Source: Flavisolibacter sp. (GTDB lineage Bacteria > Bacteroidota > Bacteroidia > Chitinophagales > Chitinophagaceae). From it: a DNA stretch of 32,185 bases. The DNA is taken from contig JAQBNG010000030.1 of the NCBI GenBank assembly GCA_028288675.1, positions 1-32,185 of the forward strand, given 5' to 3'. The position numbers and the translations under genes were made by a program. Within the stretch, counting starts at the first letter, position 1; the number at the start of each line of letters is the position of its first letter. Positions 24,259 through 32,185 of this stretch are shown piece after piece. The notes under the pieces were generated by a model. The model was given only the letters and a program-made list of their open reading frames with translations. It did no database searches and had not been told where the DNA came from.

Positions 24259-24297
24259 ATTCTGATTTTCTCTTCCACTGGAAGAGAAAATCAGAAT
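24259..24297. repeat. Perfect 18-bp hairpin without a T tract
   Basis: Arms 24259-24276 and 24280-24297 are perfectly complementary, with a 3-nt loop ACT. It lies in a 443-bp gap between lysC and queA (24072-24514). No run of T follows on either strand, so it is not a standard terminator. A short basic reading frame (24091-24189, 32 codons) precedes it but is not convincing. Confidence 0.7.
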
Positions 24298-24354
24298 AAA
24301 TCAAAGATTGTAACAGAAGCTTGATAGTAGTACAAAAGCCGGGTACATAAAAAG

Positions 24355-24388
24355 AAAAACTCAACCAACAAAAGCTGATTGAGTTTTT
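24355..24388. terminator. Terminator-like hairpin between convergent lysC and queA
   Basis: AAAAACTCAA (24355-24364) pairs with TTGAGTTTTT (24379-24388), extendable with one mismatch, loop about 8-14 nt. A5 and T5 ends make it usable on both strands. Confidence 0.65.
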
Positions 24389-24434
24389 AAGTATCATCCA
24401 AAAGCATGGGCTGTGTTTGGCACTTCCCCTCAGG

Positions 24435-24472
24435 CCTCATCCGGCTTCGCCACCTTCTCCATAAGGAGAAGG
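24435..24472. repeat. Short dispersed-type hairpin repeat
   Basis: CCTCATCCGGCTTCGCC followed by the perfect stem CCTTCTCC-ATAA-GGAGAAGG (24453-24472). The composition, C-rich then a purine-rich mirror, resembles dispersed CCTCACCCC...CTCTCC repeats that I recall from Bacteroidota and other genomes. A fragment of the same flavour (CCTCACCCCTAACCCCTGG) lies at 536-554 beside rluD. Confidence 0.45.
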
Positions 24473-24514
24473 AAAATGGAAACGGATCTAATTTAGAAAG
24501 GGTTCGGTGAGATG

Positions 24515-25564
24515 TTAAATAATCAACAGCGCATCTCCATAACTAAAAAACCGGTACTTATCTTTTATTGCTTTTTTATAAGCTTCTATGGTTAAATCAT
24601 AACCGGCAAAAGCGCAGGTCATAATTAATAAGCTCGTTTTTGGTAAGTGAAAATTCGTTACCAGCGAATCGGCAATATTGAAATTATACGGAGGATGAAT
24701 AAACATATTAGTCCAGCCATCGGAAGGTTTTAAATGACCTTGCGCTGTTACTGAACTTTCCAAAGCCCGCATGGTAGTAGTGCCGATAGAGCAAATACGT
24801 TGGTTTGTTTCCTTAGCCTTATTTACAATTTTAGAAGCGGCTTCCTCAATACGGTAATATTCGGCATCCATTTTATGCTTGCTTAAATCTTCTACTTCAA
24901 TTGGGCGAAAAGTGCCTAAGCCTGTATGAAGTGTAACTTCCGAAAACCGGATGCCCTTGATCTCGCAACGCTTAATTAATTCCCGGCTGAAATGCAAGCC
25001 AGCAGTTGGTGCGGCAACGGCCCCTTCATGTTTTGCATAAACCGTTTGATAACGTTCGCGGTCTTCATCATCTGGCTTACGCTTGATGTATTTCGGCAGT
25101 GGTGTTTCACCATATTTTTCCAGCGTAGCTTTAAATTCCTCTTCGGTGCCTTCGTGCAAAAACTTGATAGTGCGGCCACGTGATGTTGTGTTGTCAATTA
25201 CTTCAGCTACCAGTTCTTCTGTTTCGCCAAAATACAATTTATTACCTACGCGGATCTTTCTTGCAGGATCAACGATCACATCCCACAAACGGTGTTCTTT
25301 ATTCAGTTCACGTAATAAAAAAACTTCGATCTTGGCACCGGTCTTTTCTTTGCGGCCATACATGCGGGCCGAAAAAACTTTTGTGTTATTTACTACAAAT
25401 ACATCCTTGTCATCGAAGTAATCAAGTATCTCACGGAAGTGTTTATTTTCCATTTCCCCGGTTTTACGGTTCACTACCATCATACGGGCATCTTCGCGGC
25501 GTTTTGCAGGATGTTGGGCGATAAGATTTAAAGGGAGATCGAACTTAAATTGCGAAAGCTTCAT
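24515..25564 (-). CDS. queA: S-adenosylmethionine:tRNA ribosyltransferase-isomerase
   Basis: Late step of queuosine synthesis, moving the ribosyl group of SAM to 7-aminomethyl-deazaguanine in tRNA. Motifs: [23 protein letters not shown] at the N-terminus, [48 protein letters not shown] and [19 protein letters not shown]. 349 aa, complete. ATG at 25564. No promoter box was recognised; upstream DNA is heptamer repeats. No other queuosine genes are nearby. Confidence 0.96.
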   Translation of the reverse strand: MKLSQFKFDLPLNLIAQHPAKRREDARMMVVNRKTGEMENKHFREILDYFDDKDVFVVNNTKVFSARMYGRKEKTGAKIEVFLLRELNKEHRLWDVIVDPARKIRVGNKLYFGETEELVAEVIDNTTSRGRTIKFLHEGTEEEFKATLEKYGETPLPKYIKRKPDDEDRERYQTVYAKHEGAVAAPTAGLHFSRELIKRCEIKGIRFSEVTLHTGLGTFRPIEVEDLSKHKMDAEYYRIEEAASKIVNKAKETNQRICSIGTTTMRALESSVTAQGHLKPSDGWTNMFIHPPYNFNIADSLVTNFHLPKTSLLIMTCAFAGYDLTIEAYKKAIKDKYRFFSYGDALLII

Positions 25565-25623
25565 GGGCTTAATATTGGTTTAGTGCTGCTGACAAAAGCC
25601 GTGCGGAAGTGGGAGGGAAGGAG

Positions 25624-25651
25624 AGTCGGCAGTAGACAGTAAGCAGTGAGC
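25624..25651. repeat. Intergenic heptamer tract upstream of queA
   Basis: Four 7-nt blocks in register: AGTCGGC, AGTAGAC, AGTAAGC, AGTGAGC. About 35 nt further on, TTTGAACTCT occurs twice, 15 nt apart (about 25678-25702), a second decayed tract. All lie in the 498-bp gap before the TraB-like gene. Confidence 0.75.
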
Positions 25652-25831
25652 AAAGCTTCAAATAATGAAGCGGCTAACTTTGAACTCTGGCACTTTGAAC
25701 TCTTAACAACACCCCCGGTCTTACGGCACCGGAGTATGGTCATTTAGCGTATAAAGGCCGCAAAAATAGGGGATTTAGGTCTTGCTGCAGAAATTATTTT
25801 GTAGCATTAGCTTTTAATGTAAAACAGCAGA

Positions 25832-25852
25832 ATCTAAAACGTAAAATGTAAA
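25832..25852. repeat. Heptamer tract, left arm
   Basis: Blocks ATCTAAA, ACGTAAA, ATGTAAA in register, with looser blocks before them. Complementary in type to the tract at 25934-25975 (AAAATGTAAA against TTTACATTTT-like sequence), so the pair could fold back over about 80 nt. Confidence 0.55.
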
Positions 25853-25933
25853 GCTGTTTTTACCAACGTCGGGAGAGGCTTTACTTTTTAAACCTATCAT
25901 AGCCTTGTATCCAGCTATCAGTGAATGCTTCTG

Positions 25934-25975
25934 ATTTCACATTTTGCGGATTTATATTTTACATTTTGGATTTAC
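25934..25975. repeat. Heptamer tract, right arm
   Basis: Six 7-nt blocks: ATTTCAC, ATTTTGC, GGATTTA, TATTTTA, CATTTTG, GATTTAC. Same family as the left arm but on the opposite strand. The remaining 26 to 87 bases before the next gene hold nothing I recognise. Confidence 0.6.
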
Positions 25976-26062
25976 GCGAGCCTTGTGCTTAAATCCTGGA
26001 ATCCACTAATCCCTTTTCCCTTTGTCTTATCTTCATTCAAATAACGTTAACCGTTTCTTTTT

Positions 26063-29000
26063 ATGAAAAACCTGATCTGTGCGTTGTTAATCCTGGCTTC
26101 TTTCTCTCCCTGCTTTTCTCAATCAGCTAAAATAAAACCTTCCAAATACCCAAGCCTTTTATGGGAAATTACCGGCAATGGATTGAACAAACCTTCTTAT
26201 TTATTTGGAACAATGCACGTAAGCAGCAAAATGGTGTTCAACCTTTCTGATTCTTTTTACCTTGGCCTGAAATCGGCGCAGGTCGTCGCCCTTGAAACTA
26301 ATCCCGGTACCTGGCAGGAAGACTTTTCACGTTATGATATGGATGGAGAGGCGAGCCGGAGTTTTAATCGATACCATAATACACAAAAAGGTTTTTCATT
26401 ACCACAGGATTACTTGTCTATCAATACACTCAAATTAAATTCTTACGAAAGGATGATGGAGGTTGCTTTGTACAGCAACCCTTCTATTATTAATAATTTT
26501 TTATACAGAAGCAATTCAGAGTCGTCAGGTGACTTTGAGGAGGACACCTATCTTGATCTTCACATTTTTCAATCGGGCAAAAAACTGGGGAAAAAAATAT
26601 GTGGTGTAGAAAATTTTGATGGCAGCATGCAGTTGGTGAAAGAAGCCTATGCTGATGCGGCTAAAGAGAAAATCAAAAAAGAGCGGAGCTACGATACTGA
26701 TGAAGACTTATCGTATCGCCGGTTAGAGGAGGCCTACCGCACTGGCAACCTTGACCTGCTTGATACCATCAACAAAGTCAACAGTCAATCAGCGGCCTTT
26801 GATGAAAAGTTTTTATACAAGCGCAACGATATACAAGCACAATCTGTAGATTCAATTTTAAAAACGGGCACAACGTTATTTGTTGGTGTAGGGGCAGCAC
26901 ATTTGCCAGGCGAAAGAGGCGTGATTGAAATTTTGCGCCGTGCAGGGTACCGCCTCCGGCCTATTAAAATGGTAACCCGCGACAGCCATCATAAAGATGA
27001 AATTGAGAAGCTGCGTGTGCCGGTACAGTTTTCAAAACAAACTTCGGAGGATGGGTTTTATTCGGTACAAACACCAGGTAAATTATACAGCTTTGGACCG
27101 TCGTACAACGGTACCGATATGCAACAGTTTGCTGATATGACGAACGGCAGTTACTATATGGTTACCCGTATAGTAACGAATGCGGTTATTTTAGGACATA
27201 CCGAAGCACAGGTTGAAAGGAAGCTTGACAGCGTGCTGTATGAAAATATTCCGGGTAAAATTTTGAGTAAGAAAGCGATCATAAAAAACGGCTATCGTGG
27301 TTTTGAGATAGCCAACCGCACCCGCCGTGGTGATCATCAGCACTACAATATTTTTATAACGCCTTTTGAGATAATCATATTTAAGATGAGCGGTAATGGC
27401 GATTATGTTAAGCTGGGTACGGAAGCAGCAAGGTTTTTTAGTTCTATTCAACTTAAGGAAATCAAAATAAATCCTTCAGTAGCGGGTTGGAAGAAATACA
27501 GGCCAACAAGTGGTGGCTTTGAAGCAGAACTTCCGCACCAGCCCCTGGTTTTTAAAAACGACAACTGGCAGTATGCGGCTTATAATGCCGGTACAAAAAC
27601 CGGTTTCGGGATCATTCGTACCGATGTACATAACTACGGTTTTGTAGAAGAAGATTCTTTCGATTTGAACCTGATGGAAGAAAGCTTTGCCTCGTCAGAA
27701 TTTATCAACAAACAAACAAGCCGCAAGTTTGTTTCGGTTGACGGCTATCCTGCACTTGATGTAAAGTACCAGTACAAAGACAGTTCTATTGCACTAGTAC
27801 GATTTGTGATCAACGGTCCACGCTACTATACGCTTGTAAGTCATGCTGCAAGTGAGAACAAGGATATGCACACTTTTATTAATTCATTTTCAATAAAGCC
27901 TTTTATCTACAACAGTGCAACAACCGCAAATGATACAACGATGCATTTTACGGTTACAACGCCGGTGCCTTTAGAAAAAAAGAAGAAACTGGATATGTAT
28001 CCTGAGGGCAACTCTTATGATGGCGGTGATAATGACGACTACCTTATTGACAATGGAAAATATGCAGACAGGGTTATTGCATCTGATTCAACGGGTGAAA
28101 AAATTTATGTCTCGTTTTACAAGCCCTCGCAATATTATCAAAGCGGGGCAGAAGATGATGATTCAACCGGGTTTGAAAAAGCGTGGGTGGTTCGCTATAA
28201 AAAGATAGATACATTGACCGACAAGACCGCCATTCTTGATTATGTAGTTGGAAGTAAAAGCAGCAGCCGTATGGTAAGAGGTAAGATCATCACAAAAGAT
28301 GGAAGCCGCTACAAGCTTGAAACAGAATCGGATACCCTTTCTGCTCCAAGCTCATTCCTCACCTCTTTTTTTGAAACTTTTACACCAAATGACACCACAA
28401 AAGGGATCGATATCAAAAAGAAAAAATCATCACTTTTCTTTACGCAGTTTTTTAGCAATGATACGGTGCAACACAAAGCAGCCATCAAAAATGTGAGTAA
28501 TACAGAGATAGATCCGGCTGACTTCCCCCAATTGAAAAAAGCCATTGAAACACTTAGCTGGAAAGAAAAAAAATACATTGATATAAAGAAAGAATTTATT
28601 AGCAGGCTATCTTTTATGCCAGCAAAAGAAGCGTCTGACTTTTTAAAAACAATCTATTATGCAGCCGGTGATACTATTGAATTACAATACACAGCACTGG
28701 AAACACTGTTACTGCAGGCTACTTCGTATTCTTATAAAACCTTTGCAGGAATTATGGAAACCGATCCTCCGGTACTCAATTTTAAGTCAACAACAAGTAC
28801 TACTTATCACGGTTACAACGAAGTGATACGGTACAATGATTTCGACGATGACTATTCATCCAATTACAAAAACGGCTCTTTCTTCGACGATCTCACTGAT
28901 ACGCTTGAGTTAACCGCCGGCATATTCAAAAACCTTCTTCCTCTTGTAAACATCAACGATTATGAGCAGCCCATTATGAACCTGACAGGCGCATTGCTGG

Positions 29001-29857
29001 ACAGCAATATGATTGGTGCCAAAGAATATGAAGCGTATTTGCCGAAGTTTATTATTGAAGCAAAACAGGCCTTGAAAAAACAAACCATCCAGGAAAAATC
29101 GAAGGCGATAGAAAAAGCGGCTGACGAAGGATCGGATAAAAAGTTATATAATACATATGACCGGAGCAACAAAGATTATGGTAACAGTAAATTAAGTTTA
29201 TATGCCACGTTGCTGCTCCCTTTTTGGGATAAAAATCCGCAGATACCACCAATGATTTCCCAAATGTTTCGTAGCAATGACAAGCGGTTGAAATACAATA
29301 CAACAATTCTGCTGCTGCGCAATAAACGTCCGGTTCCAGATACAATGCTGGCCTATTTTGCCGGAATGGATGACTATCGCTATGAACTGTATAATGATCT
29401 GAAGAAGGTAAATCAACTATCGTTATTTCCTGCGGCATTCAAAAATGGATTGGCAATTGCCCGTAGCCAGCTTTTGTCAGAACAATCGTACACTAAGCTT
29501 GACACCGTTGTTTTTATGGAAAAGGTTCCACTACAATACAAAGACCGGGATGGGTATATATATGTCTTTAAGTACAAAGAAAAGAAAGAAGACAATAGCT
29601 GGAAACTAGCCACTGTTGGTCTTTTGCCAAAAAATGAAACGGTCTACCAATTTGAGGAAGAGAGTGATGCAAGAGCAGAACGCAGTTATGATTTTACCAA
29701 TGTTTCTGCAACAAAGCTGACTTCTGATACACCGGAAAAGGAGCAAATAAATGGCTTGATAAAGCGCCTGCTATACAGCAAAAGAAAAAGCGCTTCGCAG
29801 TTTTATAATGAAGACAACCGGTATAATGATGCAGAATTCTCCAGGGTTAGATACTGA
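26063..29857 (+). CDS. Very large TraB/GumN (Tiki-like) secreted protein
   Basis: 1264 aa. Signal peptide 1-20 (ends CFSQ). Residues about 30-300 form a TraB/GumN domain: PSYLFGTMHVSS with the first GxxH (GTMH, 49-52), conserved Glu in ALETN (E78) and the second GxxH (GAAH, 277-280). These match the metalloprotease signature of the TraB/Tiki family. Usual bacterial members have about 300 residues, so some 950 more are unexplained. Residues about 320-462, 466-617 and 625-775 look like three related beta-rich modules, each ending in an FF/F-x-S/T-F-x-x pattern. The last ~450 residues look helical and repeat-like. Alone in its transcription unit; its stop overlaps the convergent ABC gene by 11 nt. 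Confidence 0.85.
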   Translation: MKNLICALLILASFSPCFSQSAKIKPSKYPSLLWEITGNGLNKPSYLFGTMHVSSKMVFNLSDSFYLGLKSAQVVALETNPGTWQEDFSRYDMDGEASRSFNRYHNTQKGFSLPQDYLSINTLKLNSYERMMEVALYSNPSIINNFLYRSNSESSGDFEEDTYLDLHIFQSGKKLGKKICGVENFDGSMQLVKEAYADAAKEKIKKERSYDTDEDLSYRRLEEAYRTGNLDLLDTINKVNSQSAAFDEKFLYKRNDIQAQSVDSILKTGTTLFVGVGAAHLPGERGVIEILRRAGYRLRPIKMVTRDSHHKDEIEKLRVPVQFSKQTSEDGFYSVQTPGKLYSFGPSYNGTDMQQFADMTNGSYYMVTRIVTNAVILGHTEAQVERKLDSVLYENIPGKILSKKAIIKNGYRGFEIANRTRRGDHQHYNIFITPFEIIIFKMSGNGDYVKLGTEAARFFSSIQLKEIKINPSVAGWKKYRPTSGGFEAELPHQPLVFKNDNWQYAAYNAGTKTGFGIIRTDVHNYGFVEEDSFDLNLMEESFASSEFINKQTSRKFVSVDGYPALDVKYQYKDSSIALVRFVINGPRYYTLVSHAASENKDMHTFINSFSIKPFIYNSATTANDTTMHFTVTTPVPLEKKKKLDMYPEGNSYDGGDNDDYLIDNGKYADRVIASDSTGEKIYVSFYKPSQYYQSGAEDDDSTGFEKAWVVRYKKIDTLTDKTAILDYVVGSKSSSRMVRGKIITKDGSRYKLETESDTLSAPSSFLTSFFETFTPNDTTKGIDIKKKKSSLFFTQFFSNDTVQHKAAIKNVSNTEIDPADFPQLKKAIETLSWKEKKYIDIKKEFISRLSFMPAKEASDFLKTIYYAAGDTIELQYTALETLLLQATSYSYKTFAGIMETDPPVLNFKSTTSTTYHGYNEVIRYNDFDDDYSSNYKNGSFFDDLTDTLELTAGIFKNLLPLVNINDYEQPIMNLTGALLDSNMIGAKEYEAYLPKFIIEAKQALKKQTIQEKSKAIEKAADEGSDKKLYNTYDRSNKDYGNSKLSLYATLLLPFWDKNPQIPPMISQMFRSNDKRLKYNTTILLLRNKRPVPDTMLAYFAGMDDYRYELYNDLKKVNQLSLFPAAFKNGLAIARSQLLSEQSYTKLDTVVFMEKVPLQYKDRDGYIYVFKYKEKKEDNSWKLATVGLLPKNETVYQFEEESDARAERSYDFTNVSATKLTSDTPEKEQINGLIKRLLYSKRKSASQFYNEDNRYNDAEFSRVRY

Positions 29858-31565
29858 TTTCCGGAACTGCTTCAATCAATCCTTTTGTATAAGGACTTTG
29901 GGGATGCAGATAGACTTCATCCGCAGGGCCGGTTTCTACAATGCTTCCCGCCTGCATTACAATAATGCGGTCGCACATATAGCGAACAACCGATAGGTCA
30001 TGCGAAATAAATAGCAACGTAAGTCCCAACTCTCTTTTCAGATCATTTAAAAGGTTAAGCACCTGCGCCTGCACGCTTACATCAAGGGCGGAAACTGATT
30101 CATCGCAAACTAAAAAATTAGGGTTCAACCCCAGGGCACGGGCAATTACAATGCGCTGCCGCTGGCCGCCTGAAAATTCGTGTGGGTAACGGTTCATTGT
30201 TGAAGAAGGCATGCTTACTTTTTCCAGCAATTCCGCTACCCTTTTTTTACGCTCTTTTGCCGATGTTTCAACGCTGGCTACTTTCATTGGTTCTGCAATG
30301 GCTGCGCCGATCGTTAATCGTGGATTCAGTGAAGAGTAGGGATCCTGGAAGATCAACTGCACATCTTTACGTAAGCCTTTTACCTGTTCTTTTGATAGTT
30401 GTGTAATATCTGTTCCGTTGTAAATTATTTTACCTGAAGTAGGCTCAACTAACCGTAATAATGTTCGCCCCAAGGTTGTTTTGCCGCAGCCGGATTCGCC
30501 TACCAGGCCAAGTGTTTCGCCCTTGTAAATATCAAAGCTGACATTATTTACGGCACTAACAAAGCTTGTTGGTTTGCCAAGTAAAGAAGTCTTATTTGGA
30601 AAAAGAACAGAAAGTTTTTGGACTTGCACAATTGCTTTTAAATCTGCTTGTCGGTTGCCAGCTGAGGGTTGCATATTGCTAATTGCAAATTGCTTATTGC
30701 TTATTGCCAATTGGTCCTTCCCCTCCAAAAAGTCACTTACAGTTGGCAGGCTTTCTCCTTTGGGATGCAAGGCTGGACGGCAGGCGATTAATGCTTTTGT
30801 ATAAGGATGTTTTGAAGCTTTAAAAATGGTTTGTACAGTTCCTTCTTCTACTATTTCGCCTTTGTACATGATGGCGATACGGTCAGCGATTTGTGCCACT
30901 ACACCTAGATCATGCGTAATAAAAATAACGCCCATGTTCTGCTCTTGCTGCAGTTCTTTGACCAAACCCAAAATAGTTTTCTGCACCGTAACATCAAGCG
31001 CTGTTGTAGGCTCGTCGCAAATGAGTAATTGCGGTTCGCAGCACATAGCCATTGCAATCATCACCCGTTGTTTTTGTCCACCGCTCAACTGGTGCGGGTA
31101 ACGGCTGAAAATCTTATCGGGCTGCGGCAATTTTACTTTTTCAAACCAGGCTATGGTCGTCGCCTTTGCTTCCTTCTTTGAAAGCTTTTTATGTACCAGC
31201 AGCGCTTCCATTACCTGTTCGCCGCAGGCCATAACAGGGTTGAGCGATGTCATTGGCTCCTGGAAGATCATAGAAATTTTGTGGCCTCTTATCGCTTGCA
31301 ATTCCTTGCTGGTAAGTTTAAGTAAGTCTATTGTTTTGCCGGCATCTGTAAACAATATTTTCCCGTTGGGATAATTAGCCGGAGGCTTTGGAAGCAATTG
31401 CAGAATGGAAAGGGATGTTACAGATTTACCCGAGCCGCTTTCGCCAACAATTGCAACAATTTCACCTTTGTTTACAGCGAGAGAAATGTTTTTTACAGCT
31501 TCTGTCTTTTCAGTTTCCGAAACAAAATGAACCGATAAATTTTCAATGCTTAAAAGTGGCTGCAT
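29847..31565 (-). CDS. Peptide/nickel-type ABC transporter ATPase, two fused NBDs
   Basis: 572 aa with two complete ATPase halves, as in GsiA/YejF-type importers (DppD-DppF fused). NBD1: Walker A GESGSGKS (41-48), [23 protein letters not shown]2: [29 protein letters not shown] (DES for the common DEP). Each half ends in the oligopeptide-transporter C-terminal motif ([21 protein letters not shown]). The linker residues 286-306 are encoded by a heptamer repeat. No permease or binding protein is adjacent. Its ATG is 6 nt after the upstream lipoprotein stop, so both are probably one operon. Confidence 0.95.
   Translation of the reverse strand: MQPLLSIENLSVHFVSETEKTEAVKNISLAVNKGEIVAIVGESGSGKSVTSLSILQLLPKPPANYPNGKILFTDAGKTIDLLKLTSKELQAIRGHKISMIFQEPMTSLNPVMACGEQVMEALLVHKKLSKKEAKATTIAWFEKVKLPQPDKIFSRYPHQLSGGQKQRVMIAMAMCCEPQLLICDEPTTALDVTVQKTILGLVKELQQEQNMGVIFITHDLGVVAQIADRIAIMYKGEIVEEGTVQTIFKASKHPYTKALIACRPALHPKGESLPTVSDFLEGKDQLAISNKQFAISNMQPSAGNRQADLKAIVQVQKLSVLFPNKTSLLGKPTSFVSAVNNVSFDIYKGETLGLVGESGCGKTTLGRTLLRLVEPTSGKIIYNGTDITQLSKEQVKGLRKDVQLIFQDPYSSLNPRLTIGAAIAEPMKVASVETSAKERKKRVAELLEKVSMPSSTMNRYPHEFSGGQRQRIVIARALGLNPNFLVCDESVSALDVSVQAQVLNLLNDLKRELGLTLLFISHDLSVVRYMCDRIIVMQAGSIVETGPADEVYLHPQSPYTKGLIEAVPEISI
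30648..30710 (-). repeat. Heptamer repeat inside the ABC ATPase linker
   Basis: Nine 7-nt blocks in perfect register on the plus strand: TTGTCGG, TTGCCAG, CTGAGGG, TTGCATA, TTGCTAA, TTGCAAA, TTGCTTA, TTGCTTA, TTGCCAA. 63 nt equals 21 codons, so the tract does not shift the frame. It encodes [21 protein letters not shown] between the two NBDs. Confidence 0.85.
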
Positions 31566-31571
31566 GTATAA

Positions 31572-31961
31572 TTAATTGCAAGGGCCATTAAGAACTTTAA
31601 TTTTTACTGCTCTTTGCGGATGCGGGTAAAAGGCCATGCAAACGGCGCAGTTTTGTGGTGCAGATGTATCTATTGTAAAATAAAATTCATCGCCTGCATT
31701 TATGGTAGCTGCAAAGGTGCATGGACTGCCTAAAGCAAAAACATTGGTGTATGCTTTCCCTGTTGTTTCATCTATCCACGCTGCTGCAATCTTTGCTGTA
31801 TCTATCTTGCCTTCCAACAGTTTGATAGTGTAGTTAGAGCAGATGCCTTTTATCTCTAATCTTCCTTTATAGCAATCAGAAGTCAAAGCTTTTTTTTGCG
31901 AACTGCAATTAATCAAGCTTACAGAAACACATGCTATTGCAGCTATCAGAAATATCTTCAT
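31572..31961 (-). CDS. Cys-rich lipoprotein of unknown function
   Basis: 129 aa from the ATG at 31961; a longer frame to 32006 would bury the signal peptide. Lipobox LINC, lipidated Cys at 19, then SSQKK. The mature part is beta-rich with six Cys (DCYKG, GICSN, SPCTF, NCAVC, GPCN), which may form disulfides in the periplasm. No family recognised. It precedes the ABC ATPase by 6 nt and might be co-transcribed, but it does not look like a solute-binding protein because it is too short. Confidence 0.8.
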   Translation of the reverse strand: MKIFLIAAIACVSVSLINCSSQKKALTSDCYKGRLEIKGICSNYTIKLLEGKIDTAKIAAAWIDETTGKAYTNVFALGSPCTFAATINAGDEFYFTIDTSAPQNCAVCMAFYPHPQRAVKIKVLNGPCN

Positions 31962-32015
31962 AGTCGTGTTATTGGAACAAGCGTATTGGACCAAATTTTT
32001 AATCACAGGAATTTT

Positions 32016-32050
32016 CTACTGCCTACCCATTACTCATTCTTCACTGTTCA
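32016..32050. repeat. Heptamer tract between lipoprotein and end gene
   Basis: Five 7-nt blocks in register: CTACTGC, CTACCCA, TTACTCA, TTCTTCA, CTGTTCA. Directly downstream of the partial gene's stop. Confidence 0.55.
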
Positions 32051-32053
32051 GCA

Positions 32054-32185
32054 TCAAAACCTCAAATGCCTTACCGTCAATCCTCCATTGATCAACTGCT
32101 TCAGCGAATCGATGCCAATCTTTAAATGCCGCTCTACAAATTGCTCAGTAATTTTTCTATCGCTTTCTTCTGTTTTTACACCTTC
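32054..32185 (-). CDS. C-terminal end of an unidentified gene
   Basis: The minus-strand frame is open from the window edge to TGA at 32056-32054, 43 codons. The other two minus frames stop early. The residues (for example ITEQFVERHLKIGIDSLKQL, then a short GGLTV RHLRF tail) form an amphipathic helix, as at the end of a real protein. I do not recognise the family. It is too short for a function call. Confidence 0.6.
   Translation of the reverse strand, partial: EGVKTEESDRKITEQFVERHLKIGIDSLKQLINGGLTVRHLRF

Noticed and set aside
30648-30710. Possible CRISPR array
   Set aside because: Units are 7 nt and contiguous, without spacers; no cas genes are in the window.

Overview
The window looks like an ordinary chromosomal stretch of a Bacteroidota bacterium, most likely a Chitinophagaceae-type organism. 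This is inferred from protein families and signals, not from a database search. The pointers are: exact TAnnTTTG boxes (the Bacteroidota -7 promoter element) upstream of many genes; A-rich leaders with little Shine-Dalgarno; an OmpA protein with thrombospondin type 3 repeats; a QueA/LipB/RluD/aro gene set of Bacteroidota flavour; and short heptameric junk repeats typical of such genomes. No tRNA, rRNA, CRISPR array, transposase or phage gene was seen.

Layout. 1-5040: a truncated peptide deformylase, RluD-type pseudouridine synthase, divergent lipB, a secreted protein, a PLP enzyme of the ACC deaminase/D-cysteine desulfhydrase family, and a divergent nucleotidyltransferase closed by a strong bidirectional terminator. 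5108-7819: an ECF sigma factor gene, overlapping by one base with a membrane protein that joins an anti-sigma-like N-terminus to a periplasmic trypsin-like protease. Divergent from them are three tandem small lipoproteins. 8035-9714: DEAD-box helicase. 9789-10293: a gene-free stretch with a 123-bp inverted-repeat element. 10294-14252: an overlapping aroB-aroA-methyltransferase-aroC operon. 14238-18069: cell-wall genes (D-Ala-D-Ala dipeptidase, L,D-transpeptidase, OmpA). 18134-24071: 3-hydroxyacyl-CoA dehydrogenase, a membrane alkaline-phosphatase-superfamily protein, ssb, an Ldh-type oxidoreductase and aspartate kinase. 24072-26062: queA flanked by repeat-rich intergenic DNA. 26063-32185: a 1264-residue TraB/Tiki-type protein, a fused two-domain peptide ABC ATPase, a Cys-rich lipoprotein and the tail of an unidentified gene.

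The best candidate for an undescribed system is 5108-7819. The sigma gene and the divergent lipoprotein cluster are each preceded, on their own strand, by the same bipartite motif GGGTTAC-N15-GTATTAA with identical spacing. This suggests an autoregulated envelope-stress circuit: the ECF sigma is held by a membrane anti-sigma/protease fusion and drives its own operon plus the three lipoproteins.

The second theme is a family of 7-bp-periodic repeats. They occur in gene-free DNA and also in frame inside housekeeping genes: clearly in lipB and the ABC ATPase, and less clearly in aroA.
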